Made by a program: the position numbers and the translations under genes. Shown piece by piece: positions 26,353 to 34,132 of a DNA stretch of 64,000 bases. A model generated the notes under the pieces. It saw only the letters and a program-made list of their open reading frames with translations. It did no database searches and was not told the origin of the DNA. The DNA lies in the NCBI RefSeq assembly GCF_002399615.1, contig NZ_DHDZ01000031.1, forward strand, positions 1-64,000, written 5' to 3'. Within the stretch, counting starts at the first letter, position 1. Each line of letters starts with the position of its first letter. The stretch is from Pedobacter sp. UBA4863. Lineage in GTDB: Bacteria > Bacteroidota > Bacteroidia > Sphingobacteriales > Sphingobacteriaceae.

Positions 26353-27269
26353 TAGTTATTTTTTAAGGGAAGTATTCCTCCCAAAGAATCTCCTTTTTTT
26401 ACGAAAGCTGTATTTCTAATAAACAATACTATACCATCATCATCAGCACAAGAGTTTACAGAAAACCCTGTTTCCAAGTTTTTCACCACTCCCCATATAT
26501 CGCCTTTAGATATTTTATTTCCGTTGCTTACACAGGGAATAAACAAACCGCTTTCTGGAGATGGTTGTTTCACTTGCAAATGACCGCCGTTAGGGGTATA
26601 ATCTTCTACATGAAACTTTGGAGATATTATTTCACTACCATTATTAATAATACCTAAACTGGTTGCCACATTTAAACACCCCTTTACATAAGCTACAATT
26701 ACCTCTTTACGGATAGAGTTACCTCCACCGTACTCTAGATAAATAGCGGGGATATTTGCGTCTCTTGCAACAGATAAGGTTCTGCCGTTAGGTGTTGGAT
26801 CTGTACCCCAAATTACCGGAAATCCAAAAGCTTTAGCCATAGCCCTTTGTTTCATCAACACATTTTCATCAGCGTGCAGCATGTAGCCAGCTAAAGGATA
26901 AATATCTAATTGTTTACCACCTGTATGCATATCTACCAAGTAATCCGCATCTTTAATAAGCTCGGTAATTCGGTATCCTACACGTTCTGTTATACTACCT
27001 TTTTCATCTCCAGGGCAAACTCTAGCCAAATCTAAACCGTCACTTCCTACCCTACTATCCAAATCAAAAGCCGACTGATTGGCAATTGGAACTATAACTA
27101 CCTTTCCTTTCAAAATTCCCTTCCTAAAAACATCTATCAACTCATTTGCAGCTAATATTGGTTCGTATTCATCGCCGTGAACACCTGCCAGTATTAACAG
27201 CGTATTTCCTTTAGCTTCCCCTTCAAAAGAATGAACAGAGAACAAACTCTCATCAACAATACTATCCAT
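26352..27269 (-). CDS. Succinylglutamate desuccinylase/aspartoacylase-family deacylase
   Basis: The ATG at 27269 (305 residues) is chosen because the longer frame from 27326 would translate the promoter and operator. The zinc-carboxypeptidase-like (M14 subgroup) motifs are GVHGDEYEP (His and Glu ligands), VDMHTGG (third ligand region), and DLARVCPG, which resembles the RNFPG substrate loop. It continues with YLEYGGG carrying the likely catalytic Glu. The family removes acyl groups from N-acyl amino acids. As first gene of unit C, it hints that the substrate has an N-acyl amino-acid-like part. Confidence 0.82.
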   Translation of the reverse strand: MDSIVDESLFSVHSFEGEAKGNTLLILAGVHGDEYEPILAANELIDVFRKGILKGKVVIVPIANQSAFDLDSRVGSDGLDLARVCPGDEKGSITERVGYRITELIKDADYLVDMHTGGKQLDIYPLAGYMLHADENVLMKQRAMAKAFGFPVIWGTDPTPNGRTLSVARDANIPAIYLEYGGGNSIRKEVIVAYVKGCLNVATSLGIINNGSEIISPKFHVEDYTPNGGHLQVKQPSPESGLFIPCVSNGNKISKGDIWGVVKNLETGFSVNSCADDDGIVLFIRNTAFVKKGDSLGGILPLKNN

Positions 27270-27279
27270 TATAAAATAA

Positions 27280-27327
27280 ATATGTAATACATATATCAAA
27301 TATATAAACCAAATATGAATTTGCAAA
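27280..27327 (-). promoter_or_regulatory. Promoter and GntR-type operator for unit C
   Basis: A perfect palindrome, ATATGTAATACATAT, at 27280-27294 lies over the expected start of transcription. On the minus strand a -7 box TATATTTG (27297-27304) and a -33 TTTG (27324-27327) are 19 nt apart, a textbook Bacteroidota promoter. The leader to the ATG at 27269 would be about 20 nt. Confidence 0.75.
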
Positions 27328-27336
27328 TAAAATTTA

Positions 27337-27370
27337 AAAAGTAATACATATTTATTTTATATTATATTTG
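27337..27370 (+). promoter_or_regulatory. Promoter and half-conserved operator for unit D
   Basis: AAAAGTAATACATAT at 27337-27351 keeps one full arm and the core of the operator, with two mismatches in the left arm. TATATTTG at 27363-27370 is a perfect -7 element. No clear TTTG lies 19-21 nt upstream, and the operator would cover the -33 zone. This fits autoregulation of the GntR gene, perhaps with weaker binding than at unit C. Confidence 0.55.
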
Positions 27371-27384
27371 AAAAATTTTATAAA

Positions 27385-28431
27385 GTGCTTAATCATCCTA
27401 ATGCTCAAATACTAAACAAAGTTGGTAACCACCATCAAATTGGAGGGATCGAAACCTCTATTATTGACAGTGGCAAAGCCAAGGGAGTAAGAATTGCTTG
27501 GGTTAATACTGGTGCAGGCCTTAGGTATAAAGTGGTACTAGATAGGGCAATGGATATTGCTGATGCGCATTTTAACCAACATAATCTTTCTTGGATAAGT
27601 CATGTAGGAATAGCTTCATCGGCTAAAACTGGTATCTGCAAAGATAATTGGCTAGAAAAATTTGGAGGGGGGTTGTTAACTACATGTGGGCTTAGCCATG
27701 TGGGGGCTAGTGAAGAAGACGAATACGGACAAAGAGGGCTACACGGAGACATAGGATATGAACCTGCTGAAATTATCACAATTAAACAGCCAAACTTGCT
27801 TGAAGAAAAACCTATTATGAGTATTACGGGTATCACAAAAGAAACTTCTTCTTTTGGCAAGCATTTAGAACTTAGAAGAACTATTTACTCAATTTTAGGA
27901 GAAGCCGCTATATATATTGAGGATGAAGTAACCAATGTATCTTATAGCAAAATTCCTCACATGTTTATGTATCACTGCAATTTTGGCTGGCCGTTAATAG
28001 ATGAAGGCACGCTTATTGACTGGGAAGGAAATTGGGAACCACGTGGTACTAGCTCAGATAGTTACATATTTAATAACAATAATAATTTTAAGAATTGCCT
28101 GCCTCCTGTAGAAGAAAGTAATGAGTTTAATGGAGAGGCTTGCGTTTTTGTTGATATTAAACCTAACGAAAAAGGTATTTGCAAAACATCTATCATTAAC
28201 CATAAATTAAACCTGATGGTAGAAATTTCATTTAACAAAAAAGAGCTACCGTGGTTTACTAATTGGTTACATTTCAAAAAAGGAGAATATGTAGTAGGAT
28301 TAGAACCAGGAACAAACCCTCCAATAGGGCAGGCAAAAGCAAGAAAAGATAACTCATTAATTTTTCTTAAGCCACATGAAACCAGGAAATACAACATTAA
28401 AATAACTGTTAAAAATAGTGATAAAATATAA
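27385..28431 (+). CDS. DUF4432 family aldose 1-epimerase-like protein
   Basis: 348 residues from a GTG start. No in-frame ATG exists nearby upstream, and the predicted -7 box ends only 14 nt ahead, so the mRNA may be almost leaderless. The protein has the galactose-mutarotase-like fold of DUF4432, with VLDRAMDIADAHFNQHNLSWIS, GGLLTTCGLSHVGAS, GLHGDIGYEPAE, HMFMYHCNFGWPLIDEG and GLEPGTNPPIGQ. Members are thought to epimerise or isomerise keto or aldose sugars. It is cotranscribed with the regulator gene (21-nt gap), which often signals a pathway-defining enzyme. Confidence 0.8.
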   Translation: MLNHPNAQILNKVGNHHQIGGIETSIIDSGKAKGVRIAWVNTGAGLRYKVVLDRAMDIADAHFNQHNLSWISHVGIASSAKTGICKDNWLEKFGGGLLTTCGLSHVGASEEDEYGQRGLHGDIGYEPAEIITIKQPNLLEEKPIMSITGITKETSSFGKHLELRRTIYSILGEAAIYIEDEVTNVSYSKIPHMFMYHCNFGWPLIDEGTLIDWEGNWEPRGTSSDSYIFNNNNNFKNCLPPVEESNEFNGEACVFVDIKPNEKGICKTSIINHKLNLMVEISFNKKELPWFTNWLHFKKGEYVVGLEPGTNPPIGQAKARKDNSLIFLKPHETRKYNIKITVKNSDKI

Positions 28432-28452
28432 AAATCATATAACTAGATTAAG

Positions 28453-29184
28453 ATGATGAAAAAAACAAATCTAACTAAAATAAAACCACTCGATAACTTA
28501 ACTCAAGTTGATAAAATAGAACTTAACCTACAAGAATATTTTAGAAGTGAAAATTTCTTACCAGGAGATTCTATTCCTAAAGAAACGGAGCTTGCTGAAG
28601 CCATGGGTGTTAGTCGTACTGCTATTAGAGAGGCCATTTCTAGATTCAGAACTTTAGGCATCATCGAATCGAGAAAGAATAGAGGAATGATTATTACGCG
28701 TCCTGATATTTTGAATAATATGCAGAAAGTACTTACTCCACAGCTGCTTGACGGAGATACGATGAAAGAGATATTTGAAATGAGACTTGTTTTGGAAATG
28801 GGAATAGCGGATTTACTTTTCTTAAGGAAAAACAATGAAAATTTAGGCGAACTAGAAAGCATCGTAGAACAAGAAGAAAAAACTACCAACAAAGTAGAAA
28901 AGCTAAAATACGACGTTGAATTTCACTCTATGCTTTACAAGATATCTGGAAATGATACAATCCGTAGATTCCAGAAGTTGCTTTCTCCAATTTTTGATTA
29001 CGTTGATAACGGCCTATATGTTACCAAAAAAGAAGAAGCTAGCAATGCAGTAACCCACAGAAAGCTACTAGAAACACTTAAAAATAATACTCCTGAACAA
29101 TTTAGATTAGAAATGAAACAACATCTAAAAAATTATTTCGATAAAATATCTCAAGATGCTGAATTGGCTAATTCTAACCAATAA
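28453..29184 (+). CDS. GntR family transcriptional regulator, FCD (FadR) subfamily
   Basis: 243 residues. A winged helix-turn-helix spans ~30-95, with LPGDSIPKETELAEAMGVSR, then TAIREAISRFRTLGIIESRKNRGMII. An all-helical FCD ligand domain follows. Its metal-site residues are visible: Asp and His in YDVEFHSMLY, His in VTHRKLL and His in MKQHLKNYF. FCD regulators bind short palindromes of the form TnGTnnnACnA and let go on binding a carboxylate ligand. The island palindrome ATATGTAnTACATAT fits this form, so this protein is the natural candidate to control all five units, itself included. The ATG at 28456 is an alternative start. Confidence 0.9.
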   Translation: MMKKTNLTKIKPLDNLTQVDKIELNLQEYFRSENFLPGDSIPKETELAEAMGVSRTAIREAISRFRTLGIIESRKNRGMIITRPDILNNMQKVLTPQLLDGDTMKEIFEMRLVLEMGIADLLFLRKNNENLGELESIVEQEEKTTNKVEKLKYDVEFHSMLYKISGNDTIRRFQKLLSPIFDYVDNGLYVTKKEEASNAVTHRKLLETLKNNTPEQFRLEMKQHLKNYFDKISQDAELANSNQ

Positions 29185-29201
29185 TAGAAGCGTGTTAATA
29201 A

Positions 29202-29243
29202 AGCAAAAAGCCAATTTCAACTTCATGAAATAGGCTTTTTGCT
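29202..29243. terminator. Bidirectional terminator between GntR and Spy-like genes
   Basis: A perfect 11-bp inverted repeat (AGCAAAAAGCC / GGCTTTTTGCT, 20-nt loop) sits between convergent genes. A/T runs inside the stem allow termination in both directions. Confidence 0.75.
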
Positions 29244-29256
29244 AAAAGACAAACTA

Positions 29257-29595
29257 CTAATTCTGAGCCTTCCTCTGCTCTGCAATCATTTGCCTTAATT
29301 GCTTGGCCTGCTCTGGTGTTAGTATTTCGTTGTAAAAACGTCTAGATCTTTCTCTATTTACTTTTTGATGCTCCGCTACTTTCTCTTCATCACTTAATGC
29401 TGTATTTTTTTTAATAGCGGCAATTTTTGCTTTAACATCTTTCGTTTGCTCTTCTACTTGCTTTTTCTGTTCGTCTGTTGCTTTTAAAACGTCTAAAGTT
29501 TCTACAGAAAAGGGATTTATTTTTTTGGCAACCTGCGCATTAACCGCTACCGACATCCCTAAAACTAAAGCAAGGCTTAAAAAAAGTTTTCTCAT
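29257..29595 (-). CDS. Spy/CpxP-like small periplasmic protein
   Basis: 112 residues with a signal peptide (MRKLFLSLALVLGMSVAVNAQ). The mature part is almost fully helical and highly charged, with LKATDEQKKQVEEQTKDVKAKI and EILTPEQAKQLRQMIAEQRK. The LTPEQ-type motif is typical of Spy/CpxP-related stress proteins in Bacteroidota. A strong ribosome binding site (AAGGAGAAC) precedes the ATG. It lies 40 nt behind the MFS gene and could be the end of unit E, though its role looks unrelated to the pathway. Confidence 0.65.
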   Translation of the reverse strand: MRKLFLSLALVLGMSVAVNAQVAKKINPFSVETLDVLKATDEQKKQVEEQTKDVKAKIAAIKKNTALSDEEKVAEHQKVNRERSRRFYNEILTPEQAKQLRQMIAEQRKAQN

Positions 29596-29635
29596 TGTTT
29601 GTTCTCCTTTGTTTTATTAGGTTAATAATTATACT

Positions 29636-30877
29636 TTATGTTAATTTAATTTTTCTTTTTATAAGAAATAACATGAATACGCAAACTAACATCGTTATTG
29701 ATGCTGTCCTATAAATGATATCCAAAGGTATGTTATGATCTCTCATTGCCCCAGCAGCATAAATACCCAAACCACCTACCATGGTAGCAAACATATTTAA
29801 TATCCCATAAGCCGTTGCTCTAAACCGATTATCTACAATTTGGCATATTATTGGCATTAAATTGGTATCAGTGAACATTCTTGTAAACCCATACACCATA
29901 AAAAATACTATTGCTAAATACAACACAGAGGAATAGCTAGCCATAAATACACAGGGAGCAGCTATAACAAGACCAATAATTGGCAATAATATTCTTGCTT
30001 TACTATTTTTCAAGCTCCATCTATCGGTCCAAAATCCACCTAACAACAGTCCTAAAATCGAGGCAGGATATAGATAAGCTGTAGCGTATAAACCAGCCTT
30101 GGTTTGCGACAGCTCAAATCGCTCTTGATAATAGGTAGGCAACCAAGCAACTATCATCCAGCTTACAACCCCCATCAGTCCCCAAAAAACAAGTATATAG
30201 TTAAAGCTAGATTTACTGAACAGGTACTTAAATGTATCTACTACACTTAAACTGTTTTGTTCTTTATTTTCCTCCAATTGATCAGTATTTTGATCGCCTC
30301 TATCTTTCAACAACAAGATTAGTATCAATCCGTAGGCAATACCAATTATTCCAAAAATTTTAAACGCGAAATGCCAGCTATGTTCATCGGAAATCCAGCC
30401 ACCAAGAAAGCCTAAAGTTTGCCCCAACATTACACCTGCCAAGTTAATACCTGTAGCTAGAGAGCGTGTTTCTCCTTTATGATAATCTACAATTAAAGCT
30501 AAAGCCGCCGGCATATAAAATGCCTCACTAACTCCTAACAACGCCCTAACTACTATTAACTCATTAAAAGTTGTTACATATCCTGTTAGTAAAGTAATTA
30601 AAGACCAAGCAATTAAACTTCCAATAATAACTTTAGTACGCTTTACTCTATCGGCAACATAACCTGCAACGGGGCTCAACAAACCATAGATCCACAAAAA
30701 AACGGATGTTAATAATCCAAATTGCGCATCTGTCATCGGGATAGAACCAACAATAGAGGTACGCATTGTAGTTAACATGGTTCTGTCTATATAGTTTAAT
30801 ACTCCTACTATAAAAAGCAGGAAAACTATCATCCAAGCGCCTTTTGGCAGTATGTATTTTGTTGTTGCGCTAGTCAT
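29636..30877 (-). CDS. MFS transporter (ACS/hexuronate-type)
   Basis: 413 residues with about 12 membrane segments. The first is followed by NYIDRTMLTTM, the anion:cation symporter-like signature. The loop between segments 2 and 3 has GYVADRVKRTKVI, and a second domain has GGFWTDRWSLKNSK. The subfamily carries organic anions such as hexuronates, galactonate or sialic acid, so it may bring the released acidic sugar across the inner membrane. A lyase gene stops 1 nt upstream, so the two are translationally linked. Confidence 0.82.
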   Translation of the reverse strand: MTSATTKYILPKGAWMIVFLLFIVGVLNYIDRTMLTTMRTSIVGSIPMTDAQFGLLTSVFLWIYGLLSPVAGYVADRVKRTKVIIGSLIAWSLITLLTGYVTTFNELIVVRALLGVSEAFYMPAALALIVDYHKGETRSLATGINLAGVMLGQTLGFLGGWISDEHSWHFAFKIFGIIGIAYGLILILLLKDRGDQNTDQLEENKEQNSLSVVDTFKYLFSKSSFNYILVFWGLMGVVSWMIVAWLPTYYQERFELSQTKAGLYATAYLYPASILGLLLGGFWTDRWSLKNSKARILLPIIGLVIAAPCVFMASYSSVLYLAIVFFMVYGFTRMFTDTNLMPIICQIVDNRFRATAYGILNMFATMVGGLGIYAAGAMRDHNIPLDIIYRTASITMLVCVFMLFLIKRKIKLT

Positions 30878-30878
30878 G

Positions 30879-31754
30879 TTAGCCTTTTATTTCGCCAATG
30901 GCAATCATACACTCTTTGATTTCCTTTTTAAGACCATCCGATATTAACACTGCATAATCAGGATGATAATTACCAGGACAGCTGATTAATTCCATTGCAT
31001 ACGAATAGGCCGCAAGCACATTTTCTTTTATAAACAAATTGCGAAGCTTTAAAATATTAGTAAGGCTCTGTGTATAGGCAAAAATTCCAGCTTCTTGTTT
31101 GTACATTTCTTTGGAGTTTACCGGTGTACATGTATACATGCCATCTAGATTTTTTTTAATATCTACTGCACGGGCATTATCAAATAAATCTAAATTGCTA
31201 AAATAATAAGAAAAATCATTATCAAATAACTTATTTCGCTGAAGCTCGGAAATAAGCACCATATTAGCCGTTTTAATGCCTTTAATTCCTTTTACTTTAC
31301 TAAGTTCAACCATCATATCGAAAGTTATAGGAGTTTGTGTAACCGAAGGTAAATCATAAACATAAACAGGAAACTTCGAACGCTCTGCCAATTGCTTAAA
31401 GAAATTTACCCCGTCGGCTGGTCTTATTTTATAATAAAATGGAAGCGTAGCCACAATACCCTGTATATCTAGTTTATTTAACAAATCTACCCTATCTAAT
31501 ACTCTTGCTAAGCTGCAATCCATTACACCTACCATTACAGGTAGTCTGCCAGCTGTTACTTCTACACATTTAGTTGCAACTCTTAAGTATTCAGAATTCT
31601 TTATACTTTCCATTTGTCCCATCGAACCCATACACAAAAGACCGCTTGCTCCCGCACCAATCATTAATTCTATTTGCTTTGCGTAACTAGCTTCCAACAA
31701 TACCCCATTATTATCAACTGGTGTACCTAATGCTGGATAAAATCCATTTTCCAT
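30879..31754 (-). CDS. DHDPS/N-acetylneuraminate-lyase family aldolase
   Basis: A 291-residue (alpha/beta)8 lyase of the DapA/NanA family. The catalytic Tyr sits in VYVYDLPSVT and the Schiff-base Lys in KGIKTANM. The usual GTTGE/GSTGE carboxylate-binding loop reads GSMGQME, so substrate recognition is altered. A DapA role is unlikely given the context: an exo-sialidase-like gene 19 nt upstream and a transporter 1 nt downstream. It probably splits or dehydrates a 2-keto-3-deoxy sugar acid or a sialic-acid-like compound. Confidence 0.78.
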   Translation of the reverse strand: MENGFYPALGTPVDNNGVLLEASYAKQIELMIGAGASGLLCMGSMGQMESIKNSEYLRVATKCVEVTAGRLPVMVGVMDCSLARVLDRVDLLNKLDIQGIVATLPFYYKIRPADGVNFFKQLAERSKFPVYVYDLPSVTQTPITFDMMVELSKVKGIKGIKTANMVLISELQRNKLFDNDFSYYFSNLDLFDNARAVDIKKNLDGMYTCTPVNSKEMYKQEAGIFAYTQSLTNILKLRNLFIKENVLAAYSYAMELISCPGNYHPDYAVLISDGLKKEIKECMIAIGEIKG

Positions 31755-31773
31755 TGTCTAATATATTATTTGT

Positions 31774-33450
31774 TTATTTTTCTGATTTTACTACTGCCGA
31801 TTTAACTAAAAAACCAAGCAGTTCTTTTTTATTGGCATTATGCACTCCCAGCCTTAAATAGTTAATACCAAAAGCTGATTTTTTATTGATTTTAAGGTTA
31901 TACTTTTCTTTATTAGCAATGTAAACTTTAGCTACACCAAGTTTCAAATCCCATTTTATGGTTACGGGAATTATGGCTCCATTCTTGTTTTGTTTTCCAA
32001 GATCAAAACTAAACATGGCCTGTTTGTATGCTGCAGTATCTGACGAAATTGAGAAATGATCTGTTAATGCCATTCTAAACTCATTACCCTTATTTAAGGA
32101 TTGTATTTGCATGGAAAGCTCTCCTTTTGTTGTTGCTGCGAAATTCCATACAGCTTCAAACGCCAAACCAGCTGTATCAGCCTTAAATTCTACACCATTA
32201 GGCTTTAAGTTCTTTTTTACCGTTCCTTCATAACCGAATAAAGTCCAGTTTTCGGAAGTTTTAGCATCGATTTTACTATCGTAACTTGTTAGCCAATTAG
32301 GATCGAAAACTACTACAGCTCCATCTTCTCCCTGTCCGCTCACCATTACAATTTTACCATCCTTATTTTCTATAGCAGACGGATATGCTGAGCCTGAATC
32401 TCCTCTAACTCCTTTTTTTCTTGTAGAATGTGTCCTTAAAACTTCTCTAAAACCTTTCCAGGTTTTACCGTCATCTGAGCTAATTGCTGCATGTAAAACT
32501 TCCCTACCACCAAATGCATAGCTATTAGGGATATCCCATCTTTGGCTCATATTAAATATCACAACCAATCTTCCATCTCTTAATTTTAAAAAATGAGCAG
32601 GCGAATCTGAGGAAATGAACGACGAAGGTGATGGATTACTCCAAGTAGTTCCATTATCAGCAGAAAAGGAATCATACAGCATACCATTATTAGTTCTAAT
32701 GAGCATCCACAACTTTCCATTGTTTAGCTGTATTGCTGTAGGTTCTATAGCTCCGTAACGAGTTGCCTTATTGGGATCTATCTGTATTTTAATACCATTA
32801 GATTCTTTCCAGCTTTCCCCATTATCATCTGAATATAATGATACAGTTTCGTGAAAACCAAAATCCACTTCTTTTGTATCTTTTGGTTTAAAATCTTTAC
32901 CTGGAATGGCCTTAGCAAAACTCATTACCAAGCGTCCAGATTTTAGTTGCATAAAATTACGATGAGAGCCTACGTAGCCTACGAAAATCATCCGGCTCTT
33001 CTCCCACTCGGCATCTCCTTTTTTCTTACGAGTGTACCATAAATCTAGCTGACGACCTCGATAGCCCTTATCTCCTTTACTCCAAAGATGATATACACAA
33101 TGAATAGTACCTTTTTCGTCAACCAATACTTGATTAGCATAATATGATGTACCTGGCAATTTAAATTCTACTTTTGGCGCTTCCCAACTTAGACCATCTA
33201 CAGATGTTTCAGACATCATTTGGTCTGCTGGCCCTGGACGATTGATAAAAAATATCTTATGCTTACCATCAATTGTGATAATAGATGCTTCGTTAGTTGG
33301 AGCTTTCTTTACGATTACTGGAGCAAATACTTGCGCTGTGTCAGTAGCTGATTTAATTTTAGTTTTAGCGTTGGCGGAAAAACTTGGAGATTTTCCTAAA
33401 CACAAAAATGCCAGCAACAATAATGGCACAACGCTCTTAAAGGTATTCAT
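31774..33450 (-). CDS. Exported sialidase-like (BNR/Asp-box) protein
   Basis: The ATG at 33450 (558 residues) begins a signal peptide (MNTFKSVVPLLLLAFLCLG). The frame from 33513 would run through the operator and -7 box. Asp-box repeats SDDNGESW, SADNGTTW and SSDDGKTW mark a six-bladed sialidase-type propeller across residues ~45-370, and a ~150-residue C-terminal beta domain may bind ligand. Candidate catalytic residues of true sialidases (Arg triad, Tyr/Glu pair) cannot be confirmed by eye, so it may cleave a different acidic sugar or be a lyase-like propeller. It heads unit E. Confidence 0.75.
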   Translation of the reverse strand: MNTFKSVVPLLLLAFLCLGKSPSFSANAKTKIKSATDTAQVFAPVIVKKAPTNEASIITIDGKHKIFFINRPGPADQMMSETSVDGLSWEAPKVEFKLPGTSYYANQVLVDEKGTIHCVYHLWSKGDKGYRGRQLDLWYTRKKKGDAEWEKSRMIFVGYVGSHRNFMQLKSGRLVMSFAKAIPGKDFKPKDTKEVDFGFHETVSLYSDDNGESWKESNGIKIQIDPNKATRYGAIEPTAIQLNNGKLWMLIRTNNGMLYDSFSADNGTTWSNPSPSSFISSDSPAHFLKLRDGRLVVIFNMSQRWDIPNSYAFGGREVLHAAISSDDGKTWKGFREVLRTHSTRKKGVRGDSGSAYPSAIENKDGKIVMVSGQGEDGAVVVFDPNWLTSYDSKIDAKTSENWTLFGYEGTVKKNLKPNGVEFKADTAGLAFEAVWNFAATTKGELSMQIQSLNKGNEFRMALTDHFSISSDTAAYKQAMFSFDLGKQNKNGAIIPVTIKWDLKLGVAKVYIANKEKYNLKINKKSAFGINYLRLGVHNANKKELLGFLVKSAVVKSEK

Positions 33451-33499
33451 AACAAGTGGTTTGGTTAGGTTAATAAAAATAATCAATATCACATAAGTA

Positions 33500-33515
33500 C
33501 AAATGTAGTACATAT
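33500..33515 (-). promoter_or_regulatory. Promoter -7 box overlapping GntR-type operator, unit E
   Basis: AAATGTAGTACATAT at 33501-33515 matches the island palindrome with one mismatch. On the minus strand TACATTTG (33500-33507) is a -7 element lying inside it, so a bound regulator would directly mask the promoter. The -33 zone is a T-run rather than TTTG. Confidence 0.65.
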
Positions 33516-33673
33516 TTAATTAAAAAAAAATATTTATTCATCATCATTTTTTAATCTAAACTTTCGTTTAAGAATATCCATCAGAATCAACTACTATAGT
33601 TTATAAAGAATAGTGAATGTAGATATAAAAGAAAATTATAGATACTTCGGACTATTAACAAGAAAACTCTTAA

Positions 33674-34030
33674 TTGGAAAAAATGGTAAATGGTGAAATT
33701 GAAAACTCTACTTACCAAACGTGGTTCAAGAAACTCCAACATGAAAAGCGTTTAATCGAAGCTGTGCCAAACAGCGATGACAGACCAGAAATAAAATCTA
33801 ACAAAACTATCGTAGAACGGTTTTTGCCAAGTCTCGAAAATATTTTCGCCTTATTATGATAAGGGAAACGTTATACAAAAGCACACTTTAGCCAGAGCTT
33901 TGTTCAAAGATAATCTGATATGGGGTCAGGGTCTATTTAAAACAAAATTCCTTGATAGAACCTTTCATGATAACCTACTGAAAATCAATAAAAAAGGATT
34001 GCTTATTAATGAAAAATCCTTTAAAAAATT
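33674..34030 (+). pseudogene. Serine recombinase C-terminal remnant
   Basis: A frame from about 33674 (EKMVNGEIENSTYQTWFKK) runs to a stop near 33859. After a one-base loss the sequence resumes as YYDKGNVIQKHTLARALFKD, then NLIWGQGLFKT and HDNLLKINKKGLL. This is the coiled-coil tail of large serine recombinases common in Bacteroidota elements. The catalytic N-terminal domain is missing. The fragment ends next to a tRNA-Leu gene, a usual integration target, and marks the right edge of the catabolic island. The remaining ~135 bases between the sialidase-like gene and this remnant show nothing else. Confidence 0.7.
33993..34022 (-). terminator. Terminator of tRNA-Leu(GAG)
   Basis: On the minus strand an 8-bp stem (AAAGGATT / AATCCTTT, 14-nt loop) is followed by a T-run, 27 nt after the tRNA 3' end. 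It lies within the recombinase remnant. Confidence 0.55.
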
Positions 34031-34048
34031 AACCATGAATCTGGTTAG

Positions 34049-34132
34049 TACCCGGAAGCAGATTCGAACTGCCACGCCGTTGCCAGCGCCACCCCCTCAA
34101 GATGGTGCGTCTACCAATTTCGCCACCCGGGT
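34049..34132 (-). tRNA. tRNA-Leu (anticodon GAG)
   Basis: An 84-nt class II tRNA. The acceptor stem ACCCGGG pairs with TCCGGGT (one G-T pair), with discriminator A. The D-loop region is AATTGGTAGAC, the anticodon stem-loop CCATC-TTGAGGG-GGTGG gives GAG, a long variable arm follows, and the T-arm carries GTTCGAATC. CCA is not encoded, as usual for the group. It decodes CUC/CUU. Recombinase debris lies immediately beyond its 3' end. Confidence 0.93.

Noticed and set aside
27270..27326. Longer N-terminus for the deacylase
   Set aside because: It would run through the perfect operator and promoter; the ATG at 27269 gives the normal family start.
30879..31754. DapA (lysine biosynthesis)
   Set aside because: The carboxylate-binding loop is altered and the gene sits between an exo-enzyme and a transporter under the island operator.
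33451..33513. Longer N-terminus for the sialidase-like protein
   Set aside because: It would translate the operator and -7 box and hide the signal peptide that begins at the ATG at 33450.
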